Below are positions 1-8,858 of a stretch of DNA of 64,000 nt, one piece after another. The position numbers and the translations under genes are program-made. Below the pieces are notes generated by a model. That model saw nothing but the letters and a program-made list of their open reading frames with translations, ran no database searches and had not been told where the DNA came from. This stretch comes from Erwinia aphidicola (GTDB lineage: Bacteria; Pseudomonadota; Gammaproteobacteria; Enterobacterales; Enterobacteriaceae), in contig NZ_JAMKCQ010000001.1 in assembly GCF_024169515.1 (NCBI RefSeq), forward strand, positions 372,001 through 436,000, read 5' to 3'. The first letter of the stretch is position 1. Every line of letters begins with the position of its first letter.

Positions 1-353
1 CTGTCGGGATCCAGCTCGTCCACTTCGATATCAAACACGTCGATCCCGGCGAATTTCTTAAACAGTACGCCCTTCCCCTCCATCACCGGCTTACTCGCCA
101 GCGCGCCGATATTGCCCAGCCCGAGCACTGCCGTACCGTTGGAGATCACCGCCACCAGGTTGGCACGGGCGGTGTATTTATCCGCCGCCAGCGGATCGGC
201 GGCAATCTCCAGGCAAGGCGCAGCCACGCCAGGAGAGTAGGCCAGCGCCAGATCGCGCTGGGTGGCGAGCGGCTTAGTCGGGGAAACCTGAATTTTTCCC
301 GGGACCGGGAACTGATGAAAATCGAGCGCACTCTGTTTTAACTGATCGTCCAT
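1..353 (-). CDS. maeB: NADP-dependent malic enzyme, N-terminal part (cut by window edge)
   Basis: Oxidative decarboxylation of malate to pyruvate with NADP in the cytoplasm. Only the first 117 or so codons lie in the window; the rest continues beyond position 1. The N-terminus begins [20 protein letters not shown], followed by the malic-domain stretch [17 protein letters not shown] and the [20 protein letters not shown] segment typical of the long MaeB-type enzyme, which usually also carries a C-terminal phosphotransacetylase-like domain (outside the window). The ATG at 351-353 is the natural start. In E. coli maeB lies beside talA; here the polyol operon separates them. Confidence 0.93.
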   Translation of the reverse strand, partial: MDDQLKQSALDFHQFPVPGKIQVSPTKPLATQRDLALAYSPGVAAPCLEIAADPLAADKYTARANLVAVISNGTAVLGLGNIGALASKPVMEGKGVLFKKFAGIDVFDIEVDELDPD

Positions 354-915
354 TAGCAGGATCCTTTTCTTTTCTGAGGGTACAAACATCCCAGTATAGA
401 AGGGGCGGACGGGGGAAAAACTTGAGGGAGTGCATAGAATTGGCAATCGCATGATAAGGGCCGATCGAAATAGAGGATCGCCCCCTACAGTAGGGGGTGA
501 CCCCTGAGGTATCCCCAGAAATAACCTCCATCGCTAAACGTCCGCAAACCGGTCTGAGCTCAGCCTGAGCACGCCGGAACGGCAAAAGACGCTCCCTGCG
601 GGCCTCGGCACGCGGCATCCCTGCCGCGTGACGTCCGGCTTACCTCAGGCCAAGCTCATCCCCCACTCGCATCGTGCTCGCTGTAAGTTTTAAACCGCGA
701 CGCTGCGGCTTTGGGTGCAAGGAGGGAGGGCTGATTGCAGCAGGCCCACGGCCAGGGATGGCCGTGAGCCAGGCTACAGGGATGTATTCATGCCGGTGCG
801 GAAAGCAGCCCTCCCTCCTGAAACCGGGCACCTGTCATCCCGCAACATTATTCAAATCAATTTTTGTGGGGATACATCAGGGGCTGACCCTCTTTTTCGC
901 TCAGCCCGCGAAACA
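354..915. other. Intergenic region with nested inverted repeats, no gene seen
   Basis: Lies between the start of maeB and the stop of the SorC-type regulator. I see no convincing coding sequence. It holds an inverted repeat at 481-497 (CCCCCTAC/GTAGGGGG), a hairpin at 609-630 (CACGCGGCA/TGCCGCGTG, 4-nt loop), and a nested structure at 720-819. Both flanking genes read leftward, so the maeB promoter must lie in the 354-480 part. Confidence 0.6.
720..819. repeat. Nested inverted-repeat element (cruciform-like)
   Basis: Perfect 14-bp arms, AGGAGGGAGGGCTG at 720-733 and its complement at 806-819, enclose a smaller perfect hairpin CACGGCCA-ggga-TGGCCGTG at 747-766. The layout is that of a miniature repeat or a structured 3'-end element downstream of the regulator gene. 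I see no flanking target duplication and no other full copy in the window. Confidence 0.5.
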
Positions 916-1878
916 TTATTTGGTCATATTCAATAACGTACGGATATTCTGTGCGGAAGTGGCAATGATATCGATCGCGCCAGTGCGCAATGCACCGAGA
1001 ATCGCCATCGCTTTGGTGTTTTCGGAGGCGATGGCAATCACGCAGGGAATTTTACGCAGTTCATCAATGCTCAGGCCAATCACCCGATCGTTCATTACCG
1101 TATCCACATGCTGACCGTGCGCGTTGAAGAAGTCATAACCTGCAATGTCACCGATCACGCCCTGATTAAGGCTGGCATCAATGATCTCATGCGGGGTGAA
1201 CCAGCCGAGCTTTACCATATAGCTATTTTCGTTCATATCGCCGATACCGACCAGTGCCACATCCGCCTTACGGGCGCGGTCCAGCGTCTCTTTAATGGTG
1301 CCGTTCTGCATAAAAGCCGCTTTCAACGCCCGGTTTTCCACATAGGCCGGGGCGTAAAGCGTTTCGCTGATCCCGCCAAATTTTTTCGCCAGGCGGCGGC
1401 TAATATGGTCGGCGTTGATGGCATCACCGGGACGGTGGGTGCCGCCAATGCCGCTGATAAAGTGGCAGCTGCGGGTGGGAACGCTGCCAGGGTGGTCCGC
1501 CACCGCCGCGATATTGCGCCCCTGCCCGACCGCCACCACCGCGTTGTCTTTTAGCGACTGCGACAGATGCATCGCCACCAGCGCTGCCACCTGACGGCGC
1601 TGCTCTTCTTCATCCTGATGGTCAAGGGCAATTAGCGCCCGCTGCAGCGGGAAGCGCTCCAGCAGCTGCTGCTCCAGCCGGGTACTGAACACCGGGTGAT
1701 AGCGCACGTTAATCTCAACGATGCCCTCTTCTTTCGCCCGCTTGAGCAGGCGCCCCACTTTAATGCGGGAGATACCAAATTTACGCGCAATCTCTTCCTG
1801 GGTAATTTCATCCTGATAATATGCAACGGCAATTTCCGTCAGCAGTTCAGTGTCCTGAGATAGCGTGTTTTTTTCCAT
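916..1878 (-). CDS. SorC/DeoR-family sugar-binding transcriptional regulator of the polyol operon
   Basis: 320 aa. The N-terminus has a helix-turn-helix around residues 27-48 (QEEIARKFGISRIKVGRLLK), followed by the long SorC-type effector-binding domain, with motifs such as VAVGQGRNIAAVADHPG and DVALVGIGDMNEN resembling sugar-phosphate isomerase-fold regulators. This family usually binds a phosphorylated sugar; the context suggests a tetrulose phosphate or polyol. It is the last gene of the leftward operon, 116 bp after dhaL, and is the obvious candidate to control both the operon and the divergent rpiB-like gene. Start ATG at 1876-1878. The ligand is inferred, not seen. Confidence 0.85.
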   Translation of the reverse strand: MEKNTLSQDTELLTEIAVAYYQDEITQEEIARKFGISRIKVGRLLKRAKEEGIVEINVRYHPVFSTRLEQQLLERFPLQRALIALDHQDEEEQRRQVAALVAMHLSQSLKDNAVVAVGQGRNIAAVADHPGSVPTRSCHFISGIGGTHRPGDAINADHISRRLAKKFGGISETLYAPAYVENRALKAAFMQNGTIKETLDRARKADVALVGIGDMNENSYMVKLGWFTPHEIIDASLNQGVIGDIAGYDFFNAHGQHVDTVMNDRVIGLSIDELRKIPCVIAIASENTKAMAILGALRTGAIDIIATSAQNIRTLLNMTK

Positions 1879-1994
1879 CCGGGCAGTCGTCTCTCTTGTC
1901 GGTTTGAGGTGCTGGCGCGGAAGAATTCACCGCGCCTCAGGCAACAATTTACACCATTTTTTACTTTGACCGGGCGGATTTCTCTCTCGTCAAA

Positions 1995-2639
1995 TCAGGC
2001 TGTTTCCGTACTTAACGCGCGCTCGACGCAATCTGCCATCTGCGTCAACAGCAGACAGCAGGAGACTGCGCCAGCATCCAGCACGCCGCGAGAGCGTTCA
2101 CCAAGACGGCTGGCGCGGCCAATTTTCGCCACCAGATCTTTGGTTGAGTCTCGCCCTTTAACCGCCGCCTGCGTCAGCGCGGCTAACATGGCAGGATAAC
2201 CGCTTGCTGCCGTCGCCTCTGCCGCTTCCACCGCCGGGATCAGCGTATCCATCAGGCATTTGTCGCCAACGCCCGCCTCACTGATATCCTGCAGCTCGCT
2301 AAGCCCAGCCCGCAGCATGGCGGCAAACTCGGGGGCGCTCAGCGCGGACTTGTCGCGGATGCTGTCGGCCATTCCCATAAACAGGCTACCGTATAACGGC
2401 CCCATCGATCCGCCGATCCCCTCCATCAGCGCATCTGAAAGCTTGTCGAACGCCTGCGCCAGCGAATGCTGTGGCGAGAGTTTCTCCCCACACTGAGTGA
2501 ATCCCTTAGCCATATTGATGCCGTGATCGCCATCGCCGATAGCCCCGTCAATCTCGCTCAGGTAATCACGATTTTGCCGAATAACGCTAACCAGATCGTT
2601 CACGAGGATGTCGCCGTGCTGCGTCGAAAATTGTGTCAT
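1995..2639 (-). CDS. dhaL: DhaL-type kinase subunit (nucleotide-binding), probable tetrulose kinase partner
   Basis: 214 aa, the usual DhaL length (about 210). The ATP/Mg-binding loop is visible as SEIDGAIGDGDHGINMAKGF, with Asp31, Asp36 and Asp38 in the positions of the three metal-coordinating aspartates of the family. The glycine-rich GGSMGPLYGSLFMG stretch follows, and the C-terminal region has GRASRLGERSRGVLDAGA, also typical. The stop of the upstream dhaK-type gene is only 4 nt away, so the two subunits are co-translated. No DhaM (PTS donor) is present here. Either ATP is the donor or a DhaM acts from elsewhere. The operon context favours erythrulose over dihydroxyacetone as substrate; that is inference. 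Confidence 0.88.
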   Translation of the reverse strand: MTQFSTQHGDILVNDLVSVIRQNRDYLSEIDGAIGDGDHGINMAKGFTQCGEKLSPQHSLAQAFDKLSDALMEGIGGSMGPLYGSLFMGMADSIRDKSALSAPEFAAMLRAGLSELQDISEAGVGDKCLMDTLIPAVEAAEATAASGYPAMLAALTQAAVKGRDSTKDLVAKIGRASRLGERSRGVLDAGAVSCCLLLTQMADCVERALSTETA

Positions 2640-2643
2640 GATC

Positions 2644-3645
2644 TCACTCCATGTGGGTTAAACCCGGCGCCTGCGTTGGCAGGTCCACCAGTTTCTTCAG
2701 TTCATCGTCCAGCGTCATCACCGTTAGCGTCACGCCCATCATCTCCAGCGAGGTAAAGTAGTTACCGACTAGCGCCCGGTGGACCCGAATGCCTTTTTCC
2801 GTCAGCAGCCTCTCCACTTCGGCGTAGTAGATGTAGAGCTCCATTACCGGCGTGGCCCCAAGACCGGACGCCAGCACCACCACCTCCGGGTGTGGGCCGC
2901 TTACAGGCTCCTCCAGCACAAAGTTCAGCATGGTGGCCGCGATCTCACGTGCGCTCTGAGTCGGAACCACTTCGATCCCAGGTTCACCGTGATGGCCGAT
3001 GCCAATCTCCATAGTGCCCGGCTCAATATGGAAATTCGGTTTACCCACTGCAGGGATCGTGCAGGAACTCAAACCGACGCCGATGGAACGACAGTTATCG
3101 ATCGCCTTTTGCGCTACGCCGATCACGCCATCGAGGTCATATCCCAGAGCCGCCGCCGCCGCCCCGACTTTCCACATCAGAATTTCGCCCGCTACGCCGC
3201 GACGTCGTGCTTTTTCACTGGCCGGAGCGGAGGCGACATCATCGTTCGCCACCACGGTTTTTACCTCAATGCCCGCAGCGGTCGCTTTTTTGATCGCCAT
3301 TTTGACGTTCATATTATCGCCCGCATAGTTGCCGTACAGACAGGCGACACCCGCCCCCCCGTCCGCCGCTTTACACGCGTCGAGGAAAGCACCTGCGGTT
3401 GGCGAGGAGAAGACTTCGCCAATCGCCACGGCATCGAGCATGTTCTCGCCCATATAGCCGAGGAATGCGGGTTCATGCCCGGAACCTCCGCCGGTGATTA
3501 CCCCGACTTTCCCCTTGATGGGGGCCTGCGGGCGCTTCAGTACGCGCGGATTTTCAGTCGCCTGATACACCGCTGGATGCGCTTTCAGATAGCCCTGGAT
3601 GGCATCCTCTACAACATAATCGGGGTCGTTAATAATGCGATTCAT
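2644..3645 (-). CDS. dhaK: DhaK-type kinase subunit (ketose-binding), probable erythrulose kinase
   Basis: 333 aa from the ATG at 3643-3645, which has AAGGAG 5 nt upstream; a GTG two codons earlier is possible. The substrate-binding subunit is recognised by TGGGSGHEPAF (His57) and GIGHHGEPGIE, where His219 is at the position of the histidine that binds the ketone covalently as a hemiaminal. Family members phosphorylate dihydroxyacetone or, in tetritol pathways, D- or L-erythrulose. Two dehydrogenases and a permease of polyol type precede it in the same operon, with an RpiB-like isomerase divergent, so erythrulose 4-phosphate is the likely product. It would work with the DhaL-type subunit 4 nt downstream. 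Confidence 0.9.
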   Translation of the reverse strand: MNRIINDPDYVVEDAIQGYLKAHPAVYQATENPRVLKRPQAPIKGKVGVITGGGSGHEPAFLGYMGENMLDAVAIGEVFSSPTAGAFLDACKAADGGAGVACLYGNYAGDNMNVKMAIKKATAAGIEVKTVVANDDVASAPASEKARRRGVAGEILMWKVGAAAAALGYDLDGVIGVAQKAIDNCRSIGVGLSSCTIPAVGKPNFHIEPGTMEIGIGHHGEPGIEVVPTQSAREIAATMLNFVLEEPVSGPHPEVVVLASGLGATPVMELYIYYAEVERLLTEKGIRVHRALVGNYFTSLEMMGVTLTVMTLDDELKKLVDLPTQAPGLTHME

Positions 3646-3679
3646 TGTCACTCCTTATTATTGATGCGCCTGTGGCACC

Positions 3680-4426
3680 TCAGCAGATGGTGAAACCACC
3701 GTCGACCACCACATTGGCGCCGTTCATCATTGCCGCTCCGGGGCTGGCAAGGAACAGTGCGGTAGCGGCAATGTGCGCTGGCTCAGCAAAGCGCCGCAGC
3801 GGGATCTGTTTTTTGTGGGCTTCCCCGGCTTCTCCTGCCCAGGCTTTCGCGCCCAGCTCGGTCAGCACCACGGTCGGAGAGATGGCGTTGACGTTGATAT
3901 TGTGCGGTCCCCACTCCAGCGCCAGCACCTGGGTTAACCCCACCACCGCCGCCTTACTGGCGCAGTAGGCAATGTGCTGCGGCAGCGCCACCCGGCTTGC
4001 CTGCGAGGCCATATTGATAATGTTGCCGCTGTTCTGACGCAGGAAATGCTGCCCCGCCGCCTGACACACCAAAAACGTGCCTTTAAGATTGATATCCAGC
4101 GTTCGGTCCCAGTCTGCTTCACTGAGTGCCTCTGCCGGCCCAAGCAGCGCCACGCCGGCACAGTTGACGGCAATATCCAGCGCGCCAAAGTGGCTAATCA
4201 CCTCTGCCACCGCCGCGTTAACCGCCGTACGTTCAGTCACATCCAGCGCAATACCCAGCGCGCTTTCAGCGTTTAGCGCGGCGGCAACCTGTACCACACG
4301 GTCGTCACGGTCCAGTAGCGCGACCCGTGCTCCCTGCTGCAAAAATTCCTGGGCGATGGCATAACCAATGCCTGCCGCCCCACCGGTTATTAGCGCAACT
4401 TTGCCGTCTAATGGCAGTTTCATCAT
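3680..4426 (-). CDS. SDR-family oxidoreductase, candidate D-threitol dehydrogenase
   Basis: 248 aa classical short-chain dehydrogenase. The cofactor motif TGGAAGIG is at residues 14-21, NCAG at about 88-91, and the catalytic Ser141-Tyr154-Lys158 set reads SQASR...YCASK. Asp40 at the end of beta-2 (VALLDRDD) suggests NAD preference. The ATG at 4424-4426 overlaps the stop of the MFS gene (ATGA), with AAGGAG just upstream; a second ATG follows immediately. The family includes polyol dehydrogenases (D-threitol, D-arabinitol) and gluconate-type enzymes. The tetritol role is inferred from its neighbours: the Zn-dehydrogenase, the DhaK/L-type kinase and the RpiB-like isomerase. Confidence 0.8.
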   Translation of the reverse strand: MMKLPLDGKVALITGGAAGIGYAIAQEFLQQGARVALLDRDDRVVQVAAALNAESALGIALDVTERTAVNAAVAEVISHFGALDIAVNCAGVALLGPAEALSEADWDRTLDINLKGTFLVCQAAGQHFLRQNSGNIINMASQASRVALPQHIAYCASKAAVVGLTQVLALEWGPHNINVNAISPTVVLTELGAKAWAGEAGEAHKKQIPLRRFAEPAHIAATALFLASPGAAMMNGANVVVDGGFTIC

Positions 4427-5697
4427 GAAGCTCCTTTTTGTTTCATCAACGGGCCGGAGGGCGAGGGTATCGGGTGCGATGAACTCGCAGGCAGCGTGAC
4501 GAACTTCATCAGCAGCGCCGCCACCAGATAGAGACCGGTGTAAATCCAGATCACTCCGCTAGCGCCGAGCGAACCGATAAACAGCCCGACCACCGCCGGG
4601 CCGACAAAGGTACTCAGCCCTGCGCCCAGATTGAGAATCGACATCGCGGCACCTTTATTTTCAGGTGCCAGGGTGGGCATCAGGGCTGACAAAGGCACAA
4701 ATGCCGCCAGGCAGGCGCCGAACAGCCCGGCCATGGTGACGGTAGCCCAGTAGTTGGGGCCAACCCACTGCGGCATATAGAAGAACAACAGGGTCGTCAT
4801 CGCGCAGCCGATGCAGCCAAACCACATCACCACGTTGCGCCAGCCTAAACCGTCACTGACAATGCCGAACAGCAGGTTGAAGATGATATTGACGCCCCAC
4901 AGCGCGGCGTACATGTGCAGCCAGTCGGTGCGGGTAAAGCCCAGGTCCATCATGTAGGTCGGCATAAACACCACGAAGCCATACGCCGCCGAGGTATTGA
5001 TAGTGCGCACGATACCGCCAAGGCCAATCTTCGGATTTTCAAAGGCAATGGTGATGCCCTTCAATACATATGCCAGCGACGGTTTCTCGCGTTTTTCCTC
5101 TACCGTCTCACCGCCGCGGTTGAGGAACAGGGCGATCATCGCACCGAGCATGACAAAAATCAGTGCACTCCACAGCGTGTGGATCTCCCCGAGCCAGGGC
5201 AAGGCAATGCTGGAGTAAAGCACCCCGAGCACGCTCAGGCCGCCGCTGTAGACAAACCAGAAGATGCCCACCGCCGAGCCGAGGCGCTCTTTCGGTGCCT
5301 CATACGCGACCCACACCAGAAAACCGTAGGCAAACAGCGGATAACCCAGGCCACGCAACGCGTAAGTCGGGATCATGGTTGCCAGATGATGGCTGGGTAG
5401 GCCGAAAGTGAGGAACAGCACAGAGCCGATCATAAACATCACCAGCCCGGCCAGCATCACCCGCCTGGCGGTGAAGATCTCTGCCAGCACGCCAGAGAAC
5501 CACGCGGCAATCGCGGCGGCAAAACCGTAAACGCTAAACAGCAGCGCAGACTGCTGAACGGTCATGCCATTCTCAATCAGATAAGGCGACAGCCAGCCCT
5601 GCTCCAGCCCCTCACCCATCATAAAGATCAGTACCCCGGCATAGCCCAACAGCAGCTTCGGCGACAGGCCAATGCGGTCAATCATTCGTTGCAACAT
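4423..5697 (-). CDS. MFS transporter, probable polyol permease
   Basis: 424 aa with about 12 hydrophobic segments. The N-terminal half contains GYAGVLIFMMGEGLEQGWLS and the loop ALRGLGYPLFAYGFLVWVAY, resembling the ribitol/arabinitol permeases RbtT and DalT. A basic cytoplasmic loop (GGETVEEKREKPSLAYVLKG) separates the halves. It should import the operon's polyol by proton symport at the inner membrane. ATG at 5695-5697 is preceded by an AGGGGG-type ribosome site. It sits between the Zn-dehydrogenase (71-bp gap) and the SDR gene (4-bp overlap). Substrate not readable from sequence. Confidence 0.85.
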   Translation of the reverse strand: MLQRMIDRIGLSPKLLLGYAGVLIFMMGEGLEQGWLSPYLIENGMTVQQSALLFSVYGFAAAIAAWFSGVLAEIFTARRVMLAGLVMFMIGSVLFLTFGLPSHHLATMIPTYALRGLGYPLFAYGFLVWVAYEAPKERLGSAVGIFWFVYSGGLSVLGVLYSSIALPWLGEIHTLWSALIFVMLGAMIALFLNRGGETVEEKREKPSLAYVLKGITIAFENPKIGLGGIVRTINTSAAYGFVVFMPTYMMDLGFTRTDWLHMYAALWGVNIIFNLLFGIVSDGLGWRNVVMWFGCIGCAMTTLLFFYMPQWVGPNYWATVTMAGLFGACLAAFVPLSALMPTLAPENKGAAMSILNLGAGLSTFVGPAVVGLFIGSLGASGVIWIYTGLYLVAALLMKFVTLPASSSHPIPSPSGPLMKQKGAS

Positions 5698-5768
5698 ACA
5701 ACCCCCTGGAAAAAAATGTCAGGAAGTGCGCCCGGATTAAGCGGGACGACCGCACCGTAAGATTTGGT

Positions 5769-6881
5769 TTAAAGATTGGGATTGAGCACCACTTTGATGG
5801 AATCAACACCGCGCTTCATCAGGTCAAATCCTTCAGCAAAACGTTCAAGCGGCAAGGTGTGTGTCACCACGCCACGGGTCGGCAGCGATCCGTCACGAAT
5901 GCCCTCAATGACCAGCGGGTAACAGTAAGGACCAAGGTGGGAACCGAGCACGTCAAGCTCTTTGCGATCGCTGATAATGCTCCAGTCGATACTGACCGGA
6001 TCTTTGAATACCGAGAATTCGACGAACGTGCCGAGCTTGCGGATCATCGCCAGCCCCTGCTCAACAGATTTTCCTGCACCGGTCGCTTCGATATAGATGT
6101 CGCAGCCGTATCCTTCAGTCATCTCCTTAACGATTTTCTCCGCGTCCTGACGCGCGGGGTTAATCACAATATCGGCGCCGAAGCGCTTTGCCAGTTCCAG
6201 ACGGTCGTCAGAAAGGTCCAGCACCACCAGTTTCGCCGGGCCGGATTTCTTGATTGCCCCGATCATTCCCAGGCCCAGCGTCCCCGCTCCTGCCAGCACC
6301 ACCACATCGCCCAGCTTGATGTTGGCACGCTGCACGGCGTGGAACGAACAGGCGTAAGGCTCAATCAGAATGGCATCTTCAATTGGCAGCTCAGCGGGCA
6401 CGTGGTAGTTGATCGCCTCTTTGGTGAACTTCATATACTGCGCCATACCGCCATTGACGTTGTTCTGGAAACCGTACAGATCGTGTTTTTCACACATCCA
6501 GTACTGACCGCGGTTGCAGAAACGGCAGCCCCAGCACGGCACAATCTGCTCGGAGATTACCCGATCGCCCAGCGCAAACTGTTCAACATCGTCGGCCAGC
6601 GCCACGACATGACCAATAAATTCATGGCCGGGGATCATTGGCGCCTTAATATAGGCAGGCTGCTTGTCATCGCCCCAGAAGCTCGGCGCGCCCTCCCAGG
6701 CTTTGACATCGCCTGCGCATATCCCGCAAGCCTCAACCTTCACCAGAATTTCACCTGGGCCAATGGACGGCACCTCCACTTCCTGCAGGCGGTAGTCTCC
6801 GGGCGCAAATGCCACAACAGCCTTCATCCGTGACGGAATTCCCTCTTTACGGCGGTTCTGCACTTCACACTGCTGGCACAT
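5769..6881 (-). CDS. Zinc-dependent alcohol dehydrogenase, candidate erythritol/L-threitol dehydrogenase
   Basis: 370 aa medium-chain dehydrogenase and first gene of the leftward operon. Catalytic zinc ligands are Cys55 (ACGICAGD) and His86-Glu87 (PGHEF). The structural zinc site is Cys116, Cys119, Cys122 and Cys130 (CWGCRFC...C). The Rossmann motif GAGTLGLG lies near residue 195, followed by LDLSDDR, whose acidic residue favours NAD. It resembles the erythritol/L-threitol dehydrogenases described in Mycobacterium tetritol pathways and sorbitol-type dehydrogenases. The start at 6881 has a strong site (GAGGAGAGGATT then ATG). The N-terminus MCQQCEVQNRR adds an unusual CxxC before the usual MKAVV beginning; the internal ATG at residue 19 is an alternative. 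Confidence 0.85.
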   Translation of the reverse strand: MCQQCEVQNRRKEGIPSRMKAVVAFAPGDYRLQEVEVPSIGPGEILVKVEACGICAGDVKAWEGAPSFWGDDKQPAYIKAPMIPGHEFIGHVVALADDVEQFALGDRVISEQIVPCWGCRFCNRGQYWMCEKHDLYGFQNNVNGGMAQYMKFTKEAINYHVPAELPIEDAILIEPYACSFHAVQRANIKLGDVVVLAGAGTLGLGMIGAIKKSGPAKLVVLDLSDDRLELAKRFGADIVINPARQDAEKIVKEMTEGYGCDIYIEATGAGKSVEQGLAMIRKLGTFVEFSVFKDPVSIDWSIISDRKELDVLGSHLGPYCYPLVIEGIRDGSLPTRGVVTHTLPLERFAEGFDLMKRGVDSIKVVLNPNL

Positions 6882-7192
6882 AATCCTCTCCTCAACGTTT
6901 GATCATTTACACATCCAAGTAACAATTGAACAGTACGCAGGGCTTATGGATAAGCCAACCGGAGAGAGCTTAAATTGTGATTTGGTGCATAAAACGCGTA
7001 ATTAGTGGGTCAGCACTCGTTTTCAGATCCTGAATATGTGACAAGACCCTATTTTATTTTTGTGAACAGCCAGAAAACAAATAATCAAATGAACTTCTAT
7101 TGAACATTTGTTTTATTGCGATTAGGGTACTTCTGTGCCGGTGCGATCCCAGGGATCACGCCGCTTCCGTCACGTTATTTTGGAGATCTGCT
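6882..7192. promoter_or_regulatory. Divergent control region of the polyol operon and rpiB-like gene
   Basis: 311 AT-rich bases between two divergent genes. TGAAC occurs repeatedly (near 6929, 7061, 7090 and 7101). Inverted repeats CAAATG at 7086-7091 with CATTTG at 7105-7110, and AAACAAAT at 7075-7082 with ATTTGTTT at 7106-7113, are the best operator candidates for the SorC-type regulator. No binding data; assignment is inference from layout. Confidence 0.5.
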
Positions 7193-7651
7193 ATGCTTTC
7201 TATTGCAATTGGCGCTGATGATGCCGCCATTGAGTTAAAAAACATCCTGGTCAACTACCTGCAGCAGGCGGGCTTTGCCACCACTGATTACAGTGCTGAC
7301 ATGCAGCAGGAGAGCGGTTGCGCCTACCCTGATATTGCCTGGACAGTGGCACAAGCCATCAAGACTGGCCGGCATCAACGTGGCATCCTGGTGTGCGGTA
7401 CGGGCATAGGAATGAGTATCACGGCGAATAAAGTGCCCGGCATCCGCGCCGCTCAGTGTCATGACACTTACTCAGCTGAGCGCGCGCGTAAAAGCAATAA
7501 CGCGCAAATCATCACGTTGGGCGCCCGCGTAATTGGGCTGGAGCTGGCAAAATCCATTGTGGCAGCCTGGCTTAAAGCCGAATTTGAAGGGGGCCGTTCG
7601 GCGCCTAAAATCGAAAGAATTGGTTACTACGAGCAGCTTACAGGCGGTTAA
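7193..7651 (+). CDS. RpiB/LacAB-family sugar-phosphate isomerase, candidate erythrulose-4-phosphate isomerase
   Basis: 152 aa from the ATG at 7193, with GGAG 7 nt upstream; in-frame upstream codons have no better site. The fold is clear from ILVCGTGIGMSITANKVPGIRAA, with the catalytic Cys68 and Thr70 of RpiB enzymes, His90 in CHDTYSA, and LGARVIGLELAK near the C-terminus. The usual N-terminal Asp-His pair of ribose-5-phosphate isomerase B reads Asp9-Asp10 here, which hints at a different substrate. In mycobacterial tetritol pathways RpiB homologues convert D-erythrulose 4-phosphate to D-erythrose 4-phosphate. Divergence from the dehydrogenase/kinase operon and proximity to talA-tktB support that role here. 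Confidence 0.8.
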   Translation: MLSIAIGADDAAIELKNILVNYLQQAGFATTDYSADMQQESGCAYPDIAWTVAQAIKTGRHQRGILVCGTGIGMSITANKVPGIRAAQCHDTYSAERARKSNNAQIITLGARVIGLELAKSIVAAWLKAEFEGGRSAPKIERIGYYEQLTGG

Positions 7652-7799
7652 AGGTCAGCGCCGCGATGGCGTAAACTTCCGCTAAGAGTGATAAGGCATC
7701 ACCCATTGGGCGGGCCCATTGCAACAATCAGAAAAAGCGCATTCCTATTCGACAGCGCCTGATGCACTGTGATCCGCCTGAGATATTTTTCTTATCATC

Positions 7800-7868
7800 G
7801 TTACACCCAAAATAGTTGGGGTTGCAGGCAGGCACTTAGCGCCTGTGCAACCTGAAGTATCAAGGGTA
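7800..7868. repeat. Imperfect inverted repeat upstream of talA
   Basis: The segment from TACACCC to AAGGGTA is an imperfect palindrome of roughly 65 bp: the start (acccaaaatagttggggttg) pairs with the end (caacctgaagtatcaagggt). Its outer ends resemble the ends of the ERIC-type element at 46191-46313, so it may be an internally deleted relative. It lies in the talA leader, about 20 bp before the start codon. Confidence 0.4.
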
Positions 7869-7886
7869 TTCAAGGAGCTTAAAGAG

Positions 7887-8837
7887 ATGAACCAGCTAGA
7901 CGCACTAAAACAATTCACCACCGTGGTGGCAGACAGTGGTGATATTGAATCGATTCGTAACTACCACCCGCAGGATGCGACCACTAACCCGTCTCTGATC
8001 CTGAAAGCCTCCGGCCTCGACTCTTATAAGCATCTGATTACTGACGCCATCGACTACGCCAAAAAACAGGGCGGCAGCAAAGAGACCCAGATCATTAACG
8101 CCAGCGACAAAGTCGCCATCAACCTCGGTATGGAAATTCTGAAAAGCGTTCCCGGCCGTGTTTCTACCGAGGTGGATGCGCGCCTCTCCTTTGACCGCGG
8201 TATGTGCGTGACCAAAGCCGAGAAGCTGGTAAGAATGTATGAAGAGAACGGCATTGACCGCTCGCGCATCCTGATCAAACTGGCTTCCACCTGGGAAGGC
8301 ATCAAAGCGGCGGAAGAGCTGGAGAAGAACGGCATCCAGTGTAACCTGACGCTGCTGTTCTCCTTCGCCCAGGCCCGTGCCTGTGCCGAAGCGGGCGTGT
8401 TCCTGATCTCCCCGTTTGTTGGCCGTATCTACGACTGGTACAACAGCCGCAAGCCGCTGGACCCGTATAACGTGGATGAAGATCCAGGCGTGCAGTCGGT
8501 ACGTAAGATCTACGAATACTATAAGCAGCACCGCTACAACACCGTGATCATGGGTGCCAGCTTCCGTAAGACCGAGCAAATTGTTGCGCTGGCAGGCTGT
8601 GACCGCCTGACCATCTCCCCTAATCTGCTGGAAGAACTGCAGGCCAGCAACGCGCCGCTGGAGCGCAAGCTGACCCCATCAACCGAAGCTTTTCATCAGC
8701 CAGCCTCGCTGTCTGAATCTGAATTCCGCTGGGAACACAATCAGGACCCAATGGCAGTAGAAAAACTGGCGGAAGGTATTCGTCAGTTCGCCGTCGACCA
8801 GCAGAAGCTGGAAGATGTGCTCGCCGCTAAGCTGTAA
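7887..8837 (+). CDS. talA: Transaldolase A
   Basis: 316 aa, the same as E. coli TalA. Transfers a dihydroxyacetone unit between sedoheptulose 7-phosphate and glyceraldehyde 3-phosphate in the non-oxidative pentose phosphate pathway; erythrose 4-phosphate is a direct substrate/product. The Schiff-base lysine is Lys131 in [12 protein letters not shown], and DATTNPSL at residues 30-37 is the family signature. The start at 7887 is chosen for AAGGAG 10 nt upstream; 14 further in-frame codons upstream are not needed. tktB follows after 63 bp, with a short hairpin between. In E. coli this pair is stationary-phase (RpoS) induced; I did not confirm a sigma-S promoter. Confidence 0.97.
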   Translation: MNQLDALKQFTTVVADSGDIESIRNYHPQDATTNPSLILKASGLDSYKHLITDAIDYAKKQGGSKETQIINASDKVAINLGMEILKSVPGRVSTEVDARLSFDRGMCVTKAEKLVRMYEENGIDRSRILIKLASTWEGIKAAEELEKNGIQCNLTLLFSFAQARACAEAGVFLISPFVGRIYDWYNSRKPLDPYNVDEDPGVQSVRKIYEYYKQHRYNTVIMGASFRKTEQIVALAGCDRLTISPNLLEELQASNAPLERKLTPSTEAFHQPASLSESEFRWEHNQDPMAVEKLAEGIRQFAVDQQKLEDVLAAKL

Positions 8838-8858
8838 CCTCTTTACACCCTCTATTAA

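Noticed and set aside
2779..3693. 304-codon open frame antisense to dhaK; similar long antisense frames at 15459-16400, 21547-22665 and 27116-28324
   Set aside because: They are complements of clear, family-matching genes with GC-rich third positions, have no ribosome sites and encode low-complexity Arg/His/Gln-rich sequence.
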